The notes beneath the pieces are model-generated. The model saw only the letters and a list, made by a program, of their open reading frames with translations. It was not told the origin of the DNA and did no database searches. Below are positions 7,093-16,152 of a DNA stretch of 40,408 nucleotides, piece by piece (the stretch's first letter is position 1; each line of letters starts with the position of its first letter). The stretch is taken from assembly GCA_030533325.1 (NCBI GenBank), contig JAUNJJ010000022.1, forward strand, positions 1-40,408, read 5' to 3'. Origin of the DNA: Oscillospiraceae bacterium (lineage in GTDB: Bacteria; Bacillota; Clostridia; Oscillospirales; Ruminococcaceae). Made by a program: the position numbers and the translations under genes.

Positions 7093-8763
7093 TTATACAG
7101 AATATGTAACACGAACAAGTTCGTCAATTGTTGTTCTTCCCTGCTGAACAAGTTCTGAAACGTTATCACGGAGAAGTCTTGTACCATTTCTCTTTGCAGC
7201 TTCTTCAAGCTGTTCCTTGCCGGCACTTTCAGCGATAAGTGTTGAGATACCTGATGTACAGTGAATGATTTCGTGAATAGCAGTTCTTCCCTTATAGCCT
7301 GTGTTGTTACATTCAGGACAGCCAACAGCGTCGAAAATCTGAACCGGTGCAGAAATATGCATGAGATTGTTTTCTTCCTCGTTTGACATCCTTGGTCTGC
7401 GGCACTTAGGGCAGAGAACCTTAACGAGACGCTGGGCAACAACGCCGATAAGTGATGTTGCAACCATGTACGGAGCAACGCCCATATCGATAAGACGAAC
7501 GATAGTTGATGCAGCATCGTTTGTATGGAGTGTTGAAAGAACGAGATGTCCTGTGATAGCCGCTCTGATAGCGATATCCGCTGTTTCAGAGTCACGCATT
7601 TCACCGATCATTACGATATCAGGGTCCTGACGGAGGATAGATCTGAGGGCAGCTGAGAATGTCATACCTGCCTTTGAATTAACCTGACACTGGTTGATAC
7701 CTTCGATATTCTTTTCGACAGGGTCTTCTACTGTTACAACGTTTACGTTAGGCTTTGCAATCTCACCGAGAGCTGCGTAAAGAGTTGTTGTTTTACCGGA
7801 ACCTGTAGGTCCTGTAACGAGCATAACGCCGTGAGGACACTTAAGCATACTTTCGAACATCTTGTAGTTGTATTCGCTCATACCGAGGTCAGTAATCTTA
7901 CGAAGAGCGATCTGACCTGTGGAGAGAATTCGGATAACTATCTTTTCACCGTTTACTGTAGGAAGTGAGGATACACGGACGTCAAGTTCAGTACCGTCAA
8001 CTACCTGCGAGAAACGACCGTCCTGAGGGATACGTTTTTCAGCAATGTTCATACCGCTGATGAGTTTTATACGTGTTGCAAGAGCACTCTGTACGGCACT
8101 TGAAACGCTCATAAGCTCAATAAGGTCACCGTTTACACGGATACGGATTCTTGTAAATGTCTTGAACGGTTCAATATGAATATCAGTAGCTTCTGCTCTG
8201 AATGCGTTTTCCACGATTGTTGTAGCGAGCTTAACGATAGGTGCGCTCTCTACTCTTTCCTTTGATTCTTCATCGTTGAGGTTTTCTGTACCAAAGGCGC
8301 TGAGACTTTCGTTTACACTGTCGATATTCGCCATTGTGTACTTGTCACCAATAGCCTTGTTGATTGATGAACGTGTAGCGAGTACAGGGATTGTATCCAT
8401 ACCTGTGATAACCTTGATATCTTCGAGGATATTAAAGTTGATAGGATCGTCTGTAGCAACTGTAAGTCTCTTACCAACGATATCGATAGCGATAACGGTG
8501 TGCTTCTTTGCAAGTGACTCAGGAATCTTGCTTACTGCCTCGTCATCAATCTTGAAAGTAGCAAGATCAACGTAAGGAACCTTAAGTTTTCCTGCAAGTG
8601 CCTGTGCAAATTTAATTTCGGACATATAGCCCATTTCAACGATTACTTCACCGAAACGCTTTGATCCCTGTGATTCACGCTGAGCGAAAAGAACTCTTTC
8701 AAGCTGTTCGTTTGAAATCATGTTCTGTTCAACAAGATACTGACCTATTGGTATGTTTCTCAT
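7093..8763 (-). CDS. pilB: Type IV pilus assembly ATPase PilB
   Basis: This 556-aa assembly ATPase has a tandem MshEN/GspE-N motif at its N terminus (IGQYLVEQNMISNEQLERV and RFGEVIVEMGYMSEIKFAQA), a fold known to bind c-di-GMP in MshE. The ATPase core carries SAPIVKLATTIVENAF, Walker A GPTGSGKT (318-325), VTVEDPVE, Walker B DPDIVMIGEMRD and TGHLVLSTLHTND. The zinc-binding CPKC...CPEC module (about 455-495) distinguishes PilB/GspE from PilT. Start ATG at 8763 with AAGGAG upstream. It is divergent from pilD, sharing a 101-base promoter region. Confidence 0.95.
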   Translation of the reverse strand: MRNIPIGQYLVEQNMISNEQLERVLFAQRESQGSKRFGEVIVEMGYMSEIKFAQALAGKLKVPYVDLATFKIDDEAVSKIPESLAKKHTVIAIDIVGKRLTVATDDPINFNILEDIKVITGMDTIPVLATRSSINKAIGDKYTMANIDSVNESLSAFGTENLNDEESKERVESAPIVKLATTIVENAFRAEATDIHIEPFKTFTRIRIRVNGDLIELMSVSSAVQSALATRIKLISGMNIAEKRIPQDGRFSQVVDGTELDVRVSSLPTVNGEKIVIRILSTGQIALRKITDLGMSEYNYKMFESMLKCPHGVMLVTGPTGSGKTTTLYAALGEIAKPNVNVVTVEDPVEKNIEGINQCQVNSKAGMTFSAALRSILRQDPDIVMIGEMRDSETADIAIRAAITGHLVLSTLHTNDAASTIVRLIDMGVAPYMVATSLIGVVAQRLVKVLCPKCRRPRMSNEEENNLMHISAPVQIFDAVGCPECNNTGYKGRTAIHEIIHCTSGISTLIAESAGKEQLEEAAKRNGTRLLRDNVSELVQQGRTTIDELVRVTYSV

Positions 8764-8799
8764 AACCAGCCTTCAACTCCTTAAAATTATAATTTTTTC

Positions 8800-8828
8800 T
8801 TGAATAATATTGTCTTTTATGTTAGAAT
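8800..8828 (+). promoter_or_regulatory. Promoter of pilD (divergent pilB/pilD region)
   Basis: TTGAAT (8800-8805) and TAGAAT (8823-8828) are 17 bases apart on the plus strand, about 36 bases before the pilD start. On the minus strand a TATAAT (8786-8791) could serve pilB, but its -35 box is weak. Divergent expression from one short region is probable. Confidence 0.55.
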
Positions 8829-8864
8829 GATGATATAAATTTTTATATGGGAGGATCAGAAAAA

Positions 8865-9728
8865 ATGATCTATTTTCGATTTCTCGATATACCGGCATAC
8901 ATTATAGCATATACCATCATCTCGTTTTTTGGCCTGTGTATCGGCAGTTTTTTAAATGTCTGCATCTACAGACTTCAGCTTGAGGACCCTGCGGAAAGAT
9001 CTCTTGTAAAAAAATCTTCGCACTGTCCTAAATGCGGGGCTAAAATTCACTGGTACGATAATATACCAGTATTCAGCTGGACTGTTCTCCTGAGAGGAAA
9101 ATGCCGCAGCTGTAAAGAACCTATCTCAAAGCGTTATCCGCTTGTCGAAAGTCTGAACTGGTTCGCATATATGCTTGTGCTTACATTCGTTGATGTCCAG
9201 AACTATCCGGTTCATGCTGTACTTACTGCGCTTTTCTTTTCAGTGCTTATCGTAATTGCTTTTATCGATTATGATTCAATGGAGATATATCCGGGTCAGC
9301 TTCTGCTTATCGTTATTCTCGCTGTTCTCTCCGCCCTGTTTTCGCACACCCTCACTGTTCCTCAGAGAATAATCGGTGGTCTTGCAATCAGTGTACCGTT
9401 CTTTATCATCGGTGAAGTATCACGTATCTTTATCAGAAAAAATACAGGTGAAGACTTCAGAGGAATTGAACTCGGCGACACATTTCTGATGCTTGTTTCC
9501 GGCCTTCTCATCGGTACAAAGTGTATCTGTGCTTCAGCACTGATCGGCATTTTCTCAGCAGCGGTTATCGGTGTAATCAATAAAATCAGAGGCAAGGACT
9601 CAAAGTTTGCCTTCGGTCCGTTTCTTGCATTCGGACTTGTATTCGGAACACTCTTCGGAAACCAGATAATTGACTGGTACTTCAGTTTGTTTGAATATCC
9701 TGATGTTTACGCCATGATAATGAGATAA
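8865..9728 (+). CDS. pilD: Prepilin peptidase / N-methyltransferase PilD
   Basis: This 287-aa membrane protein cleaves prepilin leaders after Gly and methylates the new N terminus. It begins with the family opening FFGLCIGSFLNVCIYRL. The cytoplasmic methyltransferase loop has two CxxC pairs (HCPKCGAKI and GKCRSCKEP). The A24 aspartyl peptidase residues sit in FIDYDSMEIYP and GIELGDTFLML, followed by further membrane segments. An ATG at 8847 overlaps the ribosome-binding site GGGAGG (8849-8854), so the ATG at 8865 was chosen. It is the only plus-strand pilus gene and shares a bidirectional terminator with the pseudopilin gene. Confidence 0.93.
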   Translation: MIYFRFLDIPAYIIAYTIISFFGLCIGSFLNVCIYRLQLEDPAERSLVKKSSHCPKCGAKIHWYDNIPVFSWTVLLRGKCRSCKEPISKRYPLVESLNWFAYMLVLTFVDVQNYPVHAVLTALFFSVLIVIAFIDYDSMEIYPGQLLLIVILAVLSALFSHTLTVPQRIIGGLAISVPFFIIGEVSRIFIRKNTGEDFRGIELGDTFLMLVSGLLIGTKCICASALIGIFSAAVIGVINKIRGKDSKFAFGPFLAFGLVFGTLFGNQIIDWYFSLFEYPDVYAMIMR

Positions 9729-9742
9729 TCATAAATTAATCT

Positions 9743-9779
9743 AATAAAGCAGTCTTTGCAGTACAAAGACTGCTTTATT
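9743..9779. terminator. Bidirectional intrinsic terminator
   Basis: A 16-bp perfect stem (aataaagcagtctttg pairing with its complement at 9764-9779) and a 5-base loop has A and T runs on both sides. It ends the plus-strand pilD transcript and the minus-strand pilC-to-pseudopilin operon, which converge here. Confidence 0.9.
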
Positions 9780-9781
9780 TT

Positions 9782-10702
9782 TTACGTAAGCTCCGGTAAC
9801 GTATAAACAAAGTAGAGATCATTTGAGTTTGAAGCTGATGTATAAGTATATCTTTCAGGGTCAATCACATCAACTATCTCTGTTCCTGGTACTGTACGAT
9901 CAATATAATTAATCTCTTCGTTTTTAATTGTTGTGCTGGTAGCCATGTTTACAAACGACAGCGCAACAACATTTGATACTGATGTCTTACAGAGAGTATA
10001 GCTGGAATTAGCCTTATCAGCTTTATTGCTGTACTCATTTTCATAGATATCAAGTATAAGCCTGAAGTTTGAAGGAGACTGGAATCCATTAAAGTTCTGA
10101 TATGTACCACTTGTGATAAGCTCCTTCTGTCTGCCTGCAACCGTTATTCCAGTAGTGGTCCAGTTAATTCCATAAGAAAGAGAAAATGAATAATCTCCGT
10201 ATACAGCCTCACTTACGGCCCATTCTTTTGAATTGGCAGCATTTAACGTCCCGTTATCATACTCCCAGATGGAAATCTTACCAGGCTTTTCTGTTGTACT
10301 TGATAAATTCTGGAAAGTCTCAGGATTATTTATCTTCATTACATAGACTATATCCTGACCATACGTGAGTCTTTCATTAGTACTTGAAGAATTTGTACCA
10401 AGGAGAAACTTGGTTCTGAGTTCATTTACCTTCTCCTGCATGAACGCCGATTCACCTGCGGATATATCAGGTCCGGCATAAACATCCATTCTGTTTGCAT
10501 ATCTGAGATTGTCTTCAACTACACGACGAACGTTATCTACCACAGCTGCTGAATGTGCATATTCACTGGTATTTTTCATGATTCTGCTTGTAGGTGCCAG
10601 AAAAGACAGTGTTGCCGCAATAAGCAGACCGAATACTGCGATAACAACTATAAGTTCTACTAAAGTAAAACCTTTAAGCCTTTGTTTTTTTTCAGTTTTC
10701 AT
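9782..10702 (-). CDS. Type IV pilus minor pilin / pseudopilin
   Basis: This 306-aa protein has a type III (prepilin) signal: basic leader, then RLKG|FTLVELIVVIAVFGLL, with cleavage after Gly and Glu5 conserved. The remaining 270 or so residues are an extracellular domain that I cannot assign. It is larger than a typical major pilin, so a minor pilin or tip role is likely. TTG at 10711 is possible, but the ATG at 10702 is ten bases from AAAGGGG. It is the last gene of the operon starting at pilC. Confidence 0.85.
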   Translation of the reverse strand: MKTEKKQRLKGFTLVELIVVIAVFGLLIAATLSFLAPTSRIMKNTSEYAHSAAVVDNVRRVVEDNLRYANRMDVYAGPDISAGESAFMQEKVNELRTKFLLGTNSSSTNERLTYGQDIVYVMKINNPETFQNLSSTTEKPGKISIWEYDNGTLNAANSKEWAVSEAVYGDYSFSLSYGINWTTTGITVAGRQKELITSGTYQNFNGFQSPSNFRLILDIYENEYSNKADKANSSYTLCKTSVSNVVALSFVNMATSTTIKNEEINYIDRTVPGTEIVDVIDPERYTYTSASNSNDLYFVYTLPELT

Positions 10703-10718
10703 TACGGTCAAACCCCTT

Positions 10719-11066
10719 TTATGTTGTTGGTACCGTTGTAACCGGCATAAAATATTTCATATTACCTGATTTCTGAATGTCTGAAACCTGAGTAGTAGGA
10801 GCTTCATACTTGTCAACAGGAATTGTATGCACACCATTATACTGAAGCTGGAGCACAGCACCGGTTTCATACGGTGTTCCAACGGTTCTGTTTTCAACAC
10901 CTGGTGCCTGCTCATCAACTTTAACAATAACAGTTCTTGCTGTTCTGGTATTATTCACAACACAAATTGCTGCTTCAACAAGCATGGAAGCACAGATAAC
11001 CATCACAACCATAGCGATGATGACTTCCATAAGGGTCATACCCTTTAGCTTTTTCTTCTTTTTCAT
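10719..11066 (-). CDS. Short prepilin-like protein
   Basis: This 115-aa protein starts with five lysines, then LKG|MTLMEVIIAMVVMVICA, a good prepilin peptidase site with Glu5, followed by the hydrophobic assembly helix. Only about 75 residues follow the helix, which is short for a pilin. The segment has TVIVKVDEQAPG and a Thr/Pro-rich end. GGGGAGG lies eight bases upstream of the ATG. It sits between the large PilX-like gene and the second pseudopilin gene, with a 16-base gap to the latter. It may be a minor pilin. Confidence 0.8.
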   Translation of the reverse strand: MKKKKKLKGMTLMEVIIAMVVMVICASMLVEAAICVVNNTRTARTVIVKVDEQAPGVENRTVGTPYETGAVLQLQYNGVHTIPVDKYEAPTTQVSDIQKSGNMKYFMPVTTVPTT

Positions 11067-11084
11067 TGCATATTCCTCCCCTTA

Positions 11085-13571
11085 TCAATAATCTGCAAAA
11101 CCATCGATAGGAGTCCATTCATACTGAAGTCCGCCGCCTATACCAGGATTATAACTTGAAGGATAGTCAACATAAGCCATACCATAATCGTTATTAAATT
11201 CCTTAATTTTGTCAACAATGATAGAGCCAATACATCCTACCTTTCCGCTCTGAATCTTCGAACCATTATAATATAACTCTGAAGGTGAGGAATTATTGAA
11301 TTTTTTCAGGTCTGTACAGCCTGATACTGAATAGAATGAAGCGCCCGGAGCACAGATATCGCCAGTAAGAAGAACATTATTTGTAAATCTAATTACTACG
11401 TTTCCATTTTCAGGTGCATAGAATCCCACTTTTGGGAGCATCCAGTCATTGCTTGTAATAGCAACATTAGAGCCATCTACATCATTTGTAGGATATGTTA
11501 TAAGATCAATACGTGAACCGTTCTTAAAATTATTATAATAATCAAGAGTCATAATATACACTTCTGTGTCCGTCCTGAAACCGTTTGCATAGTCAACACC
11601 GGAATCTGTATATTTTACAGCTATGTTCCTGTAAGTATCAAGGTATTCAGCTGTTACATTAACCTGCTCCCCTGTCACATCAGTCGGCATGAAGAAGTTT
11701 ACTCTTCCGTTTCGATCATTGATAATCACATTGGCATTATTGGCAAGGTTAAAGTTATGAATATTAATCCAGATCTCTGAAGAAGGATTAATGTAAATGT
11801 TGACATTTTCAAACCTGCCCTTTAGTATACATGAATCTGTTATCTCAACTGTATAATTATATCCATTAACTGAACCTGAACTAATCGTCTCTTTTACCCC
11901 GTTACCAGCCTTGATATTCTCCATTGTCTGCGCTTCTACAGAGCCGGAACCAGGACTCGAATATACAAGAGTTGTTCCGTCTATAATGAGTTTGGATTTA
12001 TTAACAGCATCTGTAAAATATTCACCAATTACATTTCCATTTATATCTTTCTTTTCTTTATAGAACTGATTTTTCAGAGCATCTGTAGTTTTTACAGTAC
12101 TGTTCTTCAGACTGTCAAGTTTGAGGTTTCCGTTAAGGAATGAAGTAACATTCTCAGGAAGAGCTGATGAATCAAAAGCCAGAGATACACCGTCAACATT
12201 TGCTGTACCAGTATAAATATTGCCTTTTACTATAGATTTTAACTGGGTAAGATCATTGACACTACCCTCTATATAAGCATTTCCCTTGATTGCTGAATCA
12301 CCTGTATTTATGTCGTGTATATTAAGATTTCCCTTAACATAGAGATCACCTGAGATATTTACTTTTTTCATAAGTTCAAGGTTTCCCATAGTTGAGAAAG
12401 AACCTGTATCGAGTGCAGAATTTCTGTAAGATGCAGCTTCCGGGGTTACATTGCTCTCAGCCCATGACAAAAGCTTTGAAATATTATCTGTACCCAGCTT
12501 ACTCCATGGGTTTTTAGCATATCTCTCTGCATATGCCGAATCTTTATCATAAAACGGGGTATCATTTCCCGTGTTATAGCAATATATATTCGTATTGCCG
12601 TTTATATTACCATTGGCCTCAGTTACTATTCTTCCGCAGTAAAGATTAACTGGTGAACTATTCATGCCAAGTTCAAGATTGTTGTGCAGATAAAGTGTTC
12701 CACCAACATAAAGATATGAATTATCTGCCTGATTTAATGAAGAACCACCTGACTTGGCTGTTTCGGCTCTATTGCTGTAATCAGCAAGTGACTCTGTTGT
12801 ATTTATTTTAGAGGTACCATCATTTACGAATAAATTACCCATAACAGATACACCTTCCTTTTGACCAAGCATGAAAGGTATACTTGTTTTAATCTCAGCA
12901 GATGAATTAACTACAACAGAATTAAGTTTACCATTATTTGGATTAGATAATGTAACCAGCTTATCGTAGGTGAAAGCATTCTTCACACCAAAATATGCCG
13001 GTGAATTTGCATCAACACCAGGCTGTGCAGTACCCTCAAAACCACCGAGAGCTATAAGTCCGCCGCCTGAACTTGTTTTGTTGTCACTCTTTGTTTCGCC
13101 TATACAGTACTGTGAATACGATGAGGTAACTCCACCCTGGGTTACTGTTGCTGTAACCCTTATGATAGGTTTTCCTGAGCCGGTAATATTAAATCCACCC
13201 GCTGCACTGTCTTCTCCAACATATGAAAAAACAAGACTGTCTACAGTACCAAAGCCTTCGCCAAGATTGTTTCCTCCGTTGACCTGAACAGTAATCGGTG
13301 TACTGTGATTATTCTGTAGCTGAGTAACTATACTTGCACCAAGTGTTGCATTGTCACTCTTTAATGAATATATAACACTGTCAACTACCGACCTGGCCGT
13401 ACTTGTAGTCTGATGATCAAAATACTCTGAATACGCCCTTCGGCTAGCATTGCTTGCCAAACCTACAGTCGTAACCATAAGCATAAGAACAACAAGCATT
13501 ACAACAAGAATTGTAAACAAAACAGAACCCTTGAATCCTCTTCTGGTTTTCTGTTTACTTTCAGTTTCCAT
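11085..13571 (-). CDS. Large PilX-like pilus-associated surface protein
   Basis: This 828-aa protein has an N-terminal basic segment and one hydrophobic helix (GSVLFTILVVMLVVLMLMV, about residues 16-34) followed by ASNASRRAYSEYFDHQ, like the PilX N-terminal domain of pilus systems. There is no canonical prepilin Gly-Phe-Thr-x-x-Glu site. The rest is Asn/Gly/Ser/Thr-rich. Around residues 410-460 runs of short beta strands (SGDLYVKGNLNI, AIKGNAYIEGSV, IVKGNIYTGTANV) suggest a bactofilin-like or right-handed beta-helix segment. It is encoded between pilO and the pseudopilins, so it is probably a cell-surface component or adhesin of the pilus. I cannot name it further. Confidence 0.75.
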   Translation of the reverse strand: METESKQKTRRGFKGSVLFTILVVMLVVLMLMVTTVGLASNASRRAYSEYFDHQTTSTARSVVDSVIYSLKSDNATLGASIVTQLQNNHSTPITVQVNGGNNLGEGFGTVDSLVFSYVGEDSAAGGFNITGSGKPIIRVTATVTQGGVTSSYSQYCIGETKSDNKTSSGGGLIALGGFEGTAQPGVDANSPAYFGVKNAFTYDKLVTLSNPNNGKLNSVVVNSSAEIKTSIPFMLGQKEGVSVMGNLFVNDGTSKINTTESLADYSNRAETAKSGGSSLNQADNSYLYVGGTLYLHNNLELGMNSSPVNLYCGRIVTEANGNINGNTNIYCYNTGNDTPFYDKDSAYAERYAKNPWSKLGTDNISKLLSWAESNVTPEAASYRNSALDTGSFSTMGNLELMKKVNISGDLYVKGNLNIHDINTGDSAIKGNAYIEGSVNDLTQLKSIVKGNIYTGTANVDGVSLAFDSSALPENVTSFLNGNLKLDSLKNSTVKTTDALKNQFYKEKKDINGNVIGEYFTDAVNKSKLIIDGTTLVYSSPGSGSVEAQTMENIKAGNGVKETISSGSVNGYNYTVEITDSCILKGRFENVNIYINPSSEIWINIHNFNLANNANVIINDRNGRVNFFMPTDVTGEQVNVTAEYLDTYRNIAVKYTDSGVDYANGFRTDTEVYIMTLDYYNNFKNGSRIDLITYPTNDVDGSNVAITSNDWMLPKVGFYAPENGNVVIRFTNNVLLTGDICAPGASFYSVSGCTDLKKFNNSSPSELYYNGSKIQSGKVGCIGSIIVDKIKEFNNDYGMAYVDYPSSYNPGIGGGLQYEWTPIDGFADY

Positions 13572-13662
13572 ACTATATCCACCTTTCTTAAATTTTTATA
13601 ACCTTTTTACACATTTAGGGAGATCGTAAACTGACAACCTCCCTGAAAAATGCTATGATTAA

Positions 13663-14421
13663 TTATTTGCTAAAGTCAGGTTTCTGAATCTTCTGCATTG
13701 TATAGAATGTGAATGTAACATTACCCTCTGAATATCCCTTATCCTCAGGAATTTCTGTTACATATGCAAATGTGTAATCTGCAATAGTCACTGAAGAAAT
13801 ACGAACACCTGATTCATTCTTCTTGAGTTCATCTTCAAGGGCAAGAAGAGCTTCCTTTGTAAACTTCATAGGAATGGAAACTGTACGAACTTCAACTGTC
13901 TGAGATTCGAGTTCACTTACCTTGAACGCATTTTCAACCTTTTCATAAAGCACAGGATCCGTAGTTTCCATAAGGTTTCCGTTAGTATCAGCTGCTTCAA
14001 GGATAGGATATGTAATTACATTCGGAGTATAATAGTAGAAAGGAACTTCTCCGGTTGCTGCGTCAGAAATCTGAAGTCCACCTGTAATTTCAAGTGCATT
14101 CTTACCACTCTTCTTATAAGGTTCCTTGTTAAGAAGTGTCTCAAAATACTTTGCAAACTCTATATTTTCCATATGAGCCGAGAACTTGTCAGAAAGAACT
14201 ACTGTTTTGTCATAAACAGAGTTAATGTTTGCTTCAATTGAAGGAATCTGAGCAATAAGACGCTGTGTTTCATCATACTGCTGCTGAACTGCTTCTCTTT
14301 TTGCTGTATCATTTTTTATATTTGTTCTGATAGTCTTAATAGGCCATGCAATAAATACAATTATAACAACCAGAACAATCACTACTAACAAACCAATCTT
14401 TTCTCTATAACTTAATTTCAT
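13663..14421 (-). CDS. pilO: Pilus inner-membrane assembly protein PilO-like
   Basis: This 252-aa protein has a short cytoplasmic N terminus, one membrane helix (IGLLVVIVLVVIIVFIAW, about residues 9-26), a coiled-coil stretch (KNDTAKREAVQQQYDETQRL) and a ferredoxin-like C-terminal half, the PilO plan. Sequence similarity is weak and the call leans on position. The start codon overlaps the pilM-pilN stop by one base (TAATG), so the two are translationally coupled, as PilN and PilO usually are. Confidence 0.75.
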   Translation of the reverse strand: MKLSYREKIGLLVVIVLVVIIVFIAWPIKTIRTNIKNDTAKREAVQQQYDETQRLIAQIPSIEANINSVYDKTVVLSDKFSAHMENIEFAKYFETLLNKEPYKKSGKNALEITGGLQISDAATGEVPFYYYTPNVITYPILEAADTNGNLMETTDPVLYEKVENAFKVSELESQTVEVRTVSIPMKFTKEALLALEDELKKNESGVRISSVTIADYTFAYVTEIPEDKGYSEGNVTFTFYTMQKIQKPDFSK

Positions 14422-16094
14422 TACTGGTTACCCTCCGTTTCTGCTGTTGCAGCAAGTGAACCAAGAGTCTTGACGTCCGCAACCGGACTCTTAACATCCA
14501 TTGTCATAGTTACACTTACAGTTTTATCCTTATTTGCTGATTCAACTACCGTTCCGTCAGGACCAGCAACACTTTCAGCAGTCTCAGTGAGATCATATCC
14601 GGAATACTGTACATGTTCAAAGTAACCTTTCTTTTCAAGGTTTTCAGCAAGCATTGATGCAAAAGTAGGAGCTGGTTCTGCTTTGTCTACTAATGATGTA
14701 AACTGGAATGTTACCTTTCCTTCCGCATAATCAAGCTGTGTAATCTTAAACTTGTCAGTCTGACGTCCATTGTCCTTGGCACTGAATGAAAGACCGGCGA
14801 TTTTAGCGGCACTTACAGTTTCTTCAGCTGTCTTTTCTATAATTTCATAAATTTCACTTGATACAAACGGCTGAGTAGAAAGTGCATCCGCAGCAAGTGT
14901 AGCTGATCTCTCGTATTCCTTAACCTGTTCCTGAAGTGCAAGTCTTGACTCACGCTTAGCAAGATCTGCTGCTGTAGCCGGATCATCAAGATATGCCTGC
15001 ATCTTATTGATATCACTCTTTATACCTGCATCCTTTATAGCAAGAACACCTGTGATACCACCCATAAGTACAATTGAAGCAAGGAATGCACCTGCAAAGA
15101 TAAGGTTAAAAGTACTGTCTGACTTAACCTTATCACTGATTATGCTTGCTGTGCCACCGAGTTCAAGAAGATTAATCTTTTCTGTAGCCTTGTTTCTCGG
15201 GAACATAGCACCGATTGCGTTTGCGTAGAGTGCAAAGTCAAGGTTCTGATATCCCTTAACGTTCTTAGGAACACTGATAACAGTTGTATTGATATCCATC
15301 TGTTCAAGATCCTTGGAGATACGCATGTATTCCTTTGTATCACCATAGAGAACTACGTTTCTGATAGGCTCCCCGGCGTTTCTGCTTCTGTGGAACTGAA
15401 GCATACGGAAGATGTTTTCATTTACTGCTTCGTATACATAGTCAGCTGAGTTATCATAGTCAGCCGCATCGATTGATGCAAAACGTGAGAATGAAAGCTG
15501 ATTGTTTTCATAAATATTGAGCGAGATAAAGCTTCCGTCAATCTGAACTGCAAGAAGCGGCATCTTGCTCTTGTTCTTTTCTTCTGAAAGAAGAACCTTT
15601 GTGATACAGTTACAGCCGATGATTACTGACTTAAGTGCGATACCGAGCATAGAGAAAACTCTCTTGTATGAATCGATAACTTCTGTAGGACATGCTGTTG
15701 CAAGTACTGTTACCATATCTGCATTTTCATTTTCTGTTCCTGTTACTATGGAATATGAAATTGCGTATGAATCATCGATACCTACCTTAGCCTGCATCTC
15801 AGCCTTTACCATCTTGGTAAATTCCTGTTCCTTCTGTGCTCTTCTTACGCTGAGTTCCTTGAAGATTGTCATGTTGGAAGAAATGCTGACAATAGCTTCC
15901 TTATCCATCATTCTGTTCTGCTTGATTTTCTGGTTCATTATAGTAGCAAGTCTTGGAACGTCCTTAACGTGACCGTTTACTATAATATCCTCATCGATAT
16001 TAAGTGTTGCTGCAGAACTGATTGCAATCTTGTTTTTGTTCTCAGCACCTCTGATGATACGTATGTTTCTATCTGTTATATCAAAAGATAGCAT
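14421..16094 (-). CDS. pilM: PilM-PilN fusion protein
   Basis: This 557-aa protein covers two normally separate pilus proteins. Residues 1 to about 300 are the actin-like PilM domain (opening SFDITDRNIRII; QIDGSFISLNIYENNQL; NVVLYGDTKEYMRI; ANAIGAMF). At about 306-310 comes KINLLEL, matching the PilN N-terminal INLL peptide that PilM binds. A membrane helix follows at about 330-352, a coiled coil (KMQAYLDDPATAADLAKRES) and a PilN-like outer domain to the end. The reading frame is continuous with no sign of a sequencing join. ATG has GAGGTGG upstream. PilO follows, coupled by TAATG. Confidence 0.85.
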   Translation of the reverse strand: MLSFDITDRNIRIIRGAENKNKIAISSAATLNIDEDIIVNGHVKDVPRLATIMNQKIKQNRMMDKEAIVSISSNMTIFKELSVRRAQKEQEFTKMVKAEMQAKVGIDDSYAISYSIVTGTENENADMVTVLATACPTEVIDSYKRVFSMLGIALKSVIIGCNCITKVLLSEEKNKSKMPLLAVQIDGSFISLNIYENNQLSFSRFASIDAADYDNSADYVYEAVNENIFRMLQFHRSRNAGEPIRNVVLYGDTKEYMRISKDLEQMDINTTVISVPKNVKGYQNLDFALYANAIGAMFPRNKATEKINLLELGGTASIISDKVKSDSTFNLIFAGAFLASIVLMGGITGVLAIKDAGIKSDINKMQAYLDDPATAADLAKRESRLALQEQVKEYERSATLAADALSTQPFVSSEIYEIIEKTAEETVSAAKIAGLSFSAKDNGRQTDKFKITQLDYAEGKVTFQFTSLVDKAEPAPTFASMLAENLEKKGYFEHVQYSGYDLTETAESVAGPDGTVVESANKDKTVSVTMTMDVKSPVADVKTLGSLAATAETEGNQ

Positions 16095-16152
16095 TTAATT
16101 TCCACCTCTCTGTGTAAATAAAGTTTATTGCGTTTTTTGTGTACATTAAGTA

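Noticed and set aside
7053-7604. A 183-codon minus-strand frame overlapping pilB in another register.
   Set aside because: pilB is intact with all motifs through this stretch; the overlapping frame is low-complexity and has no support.
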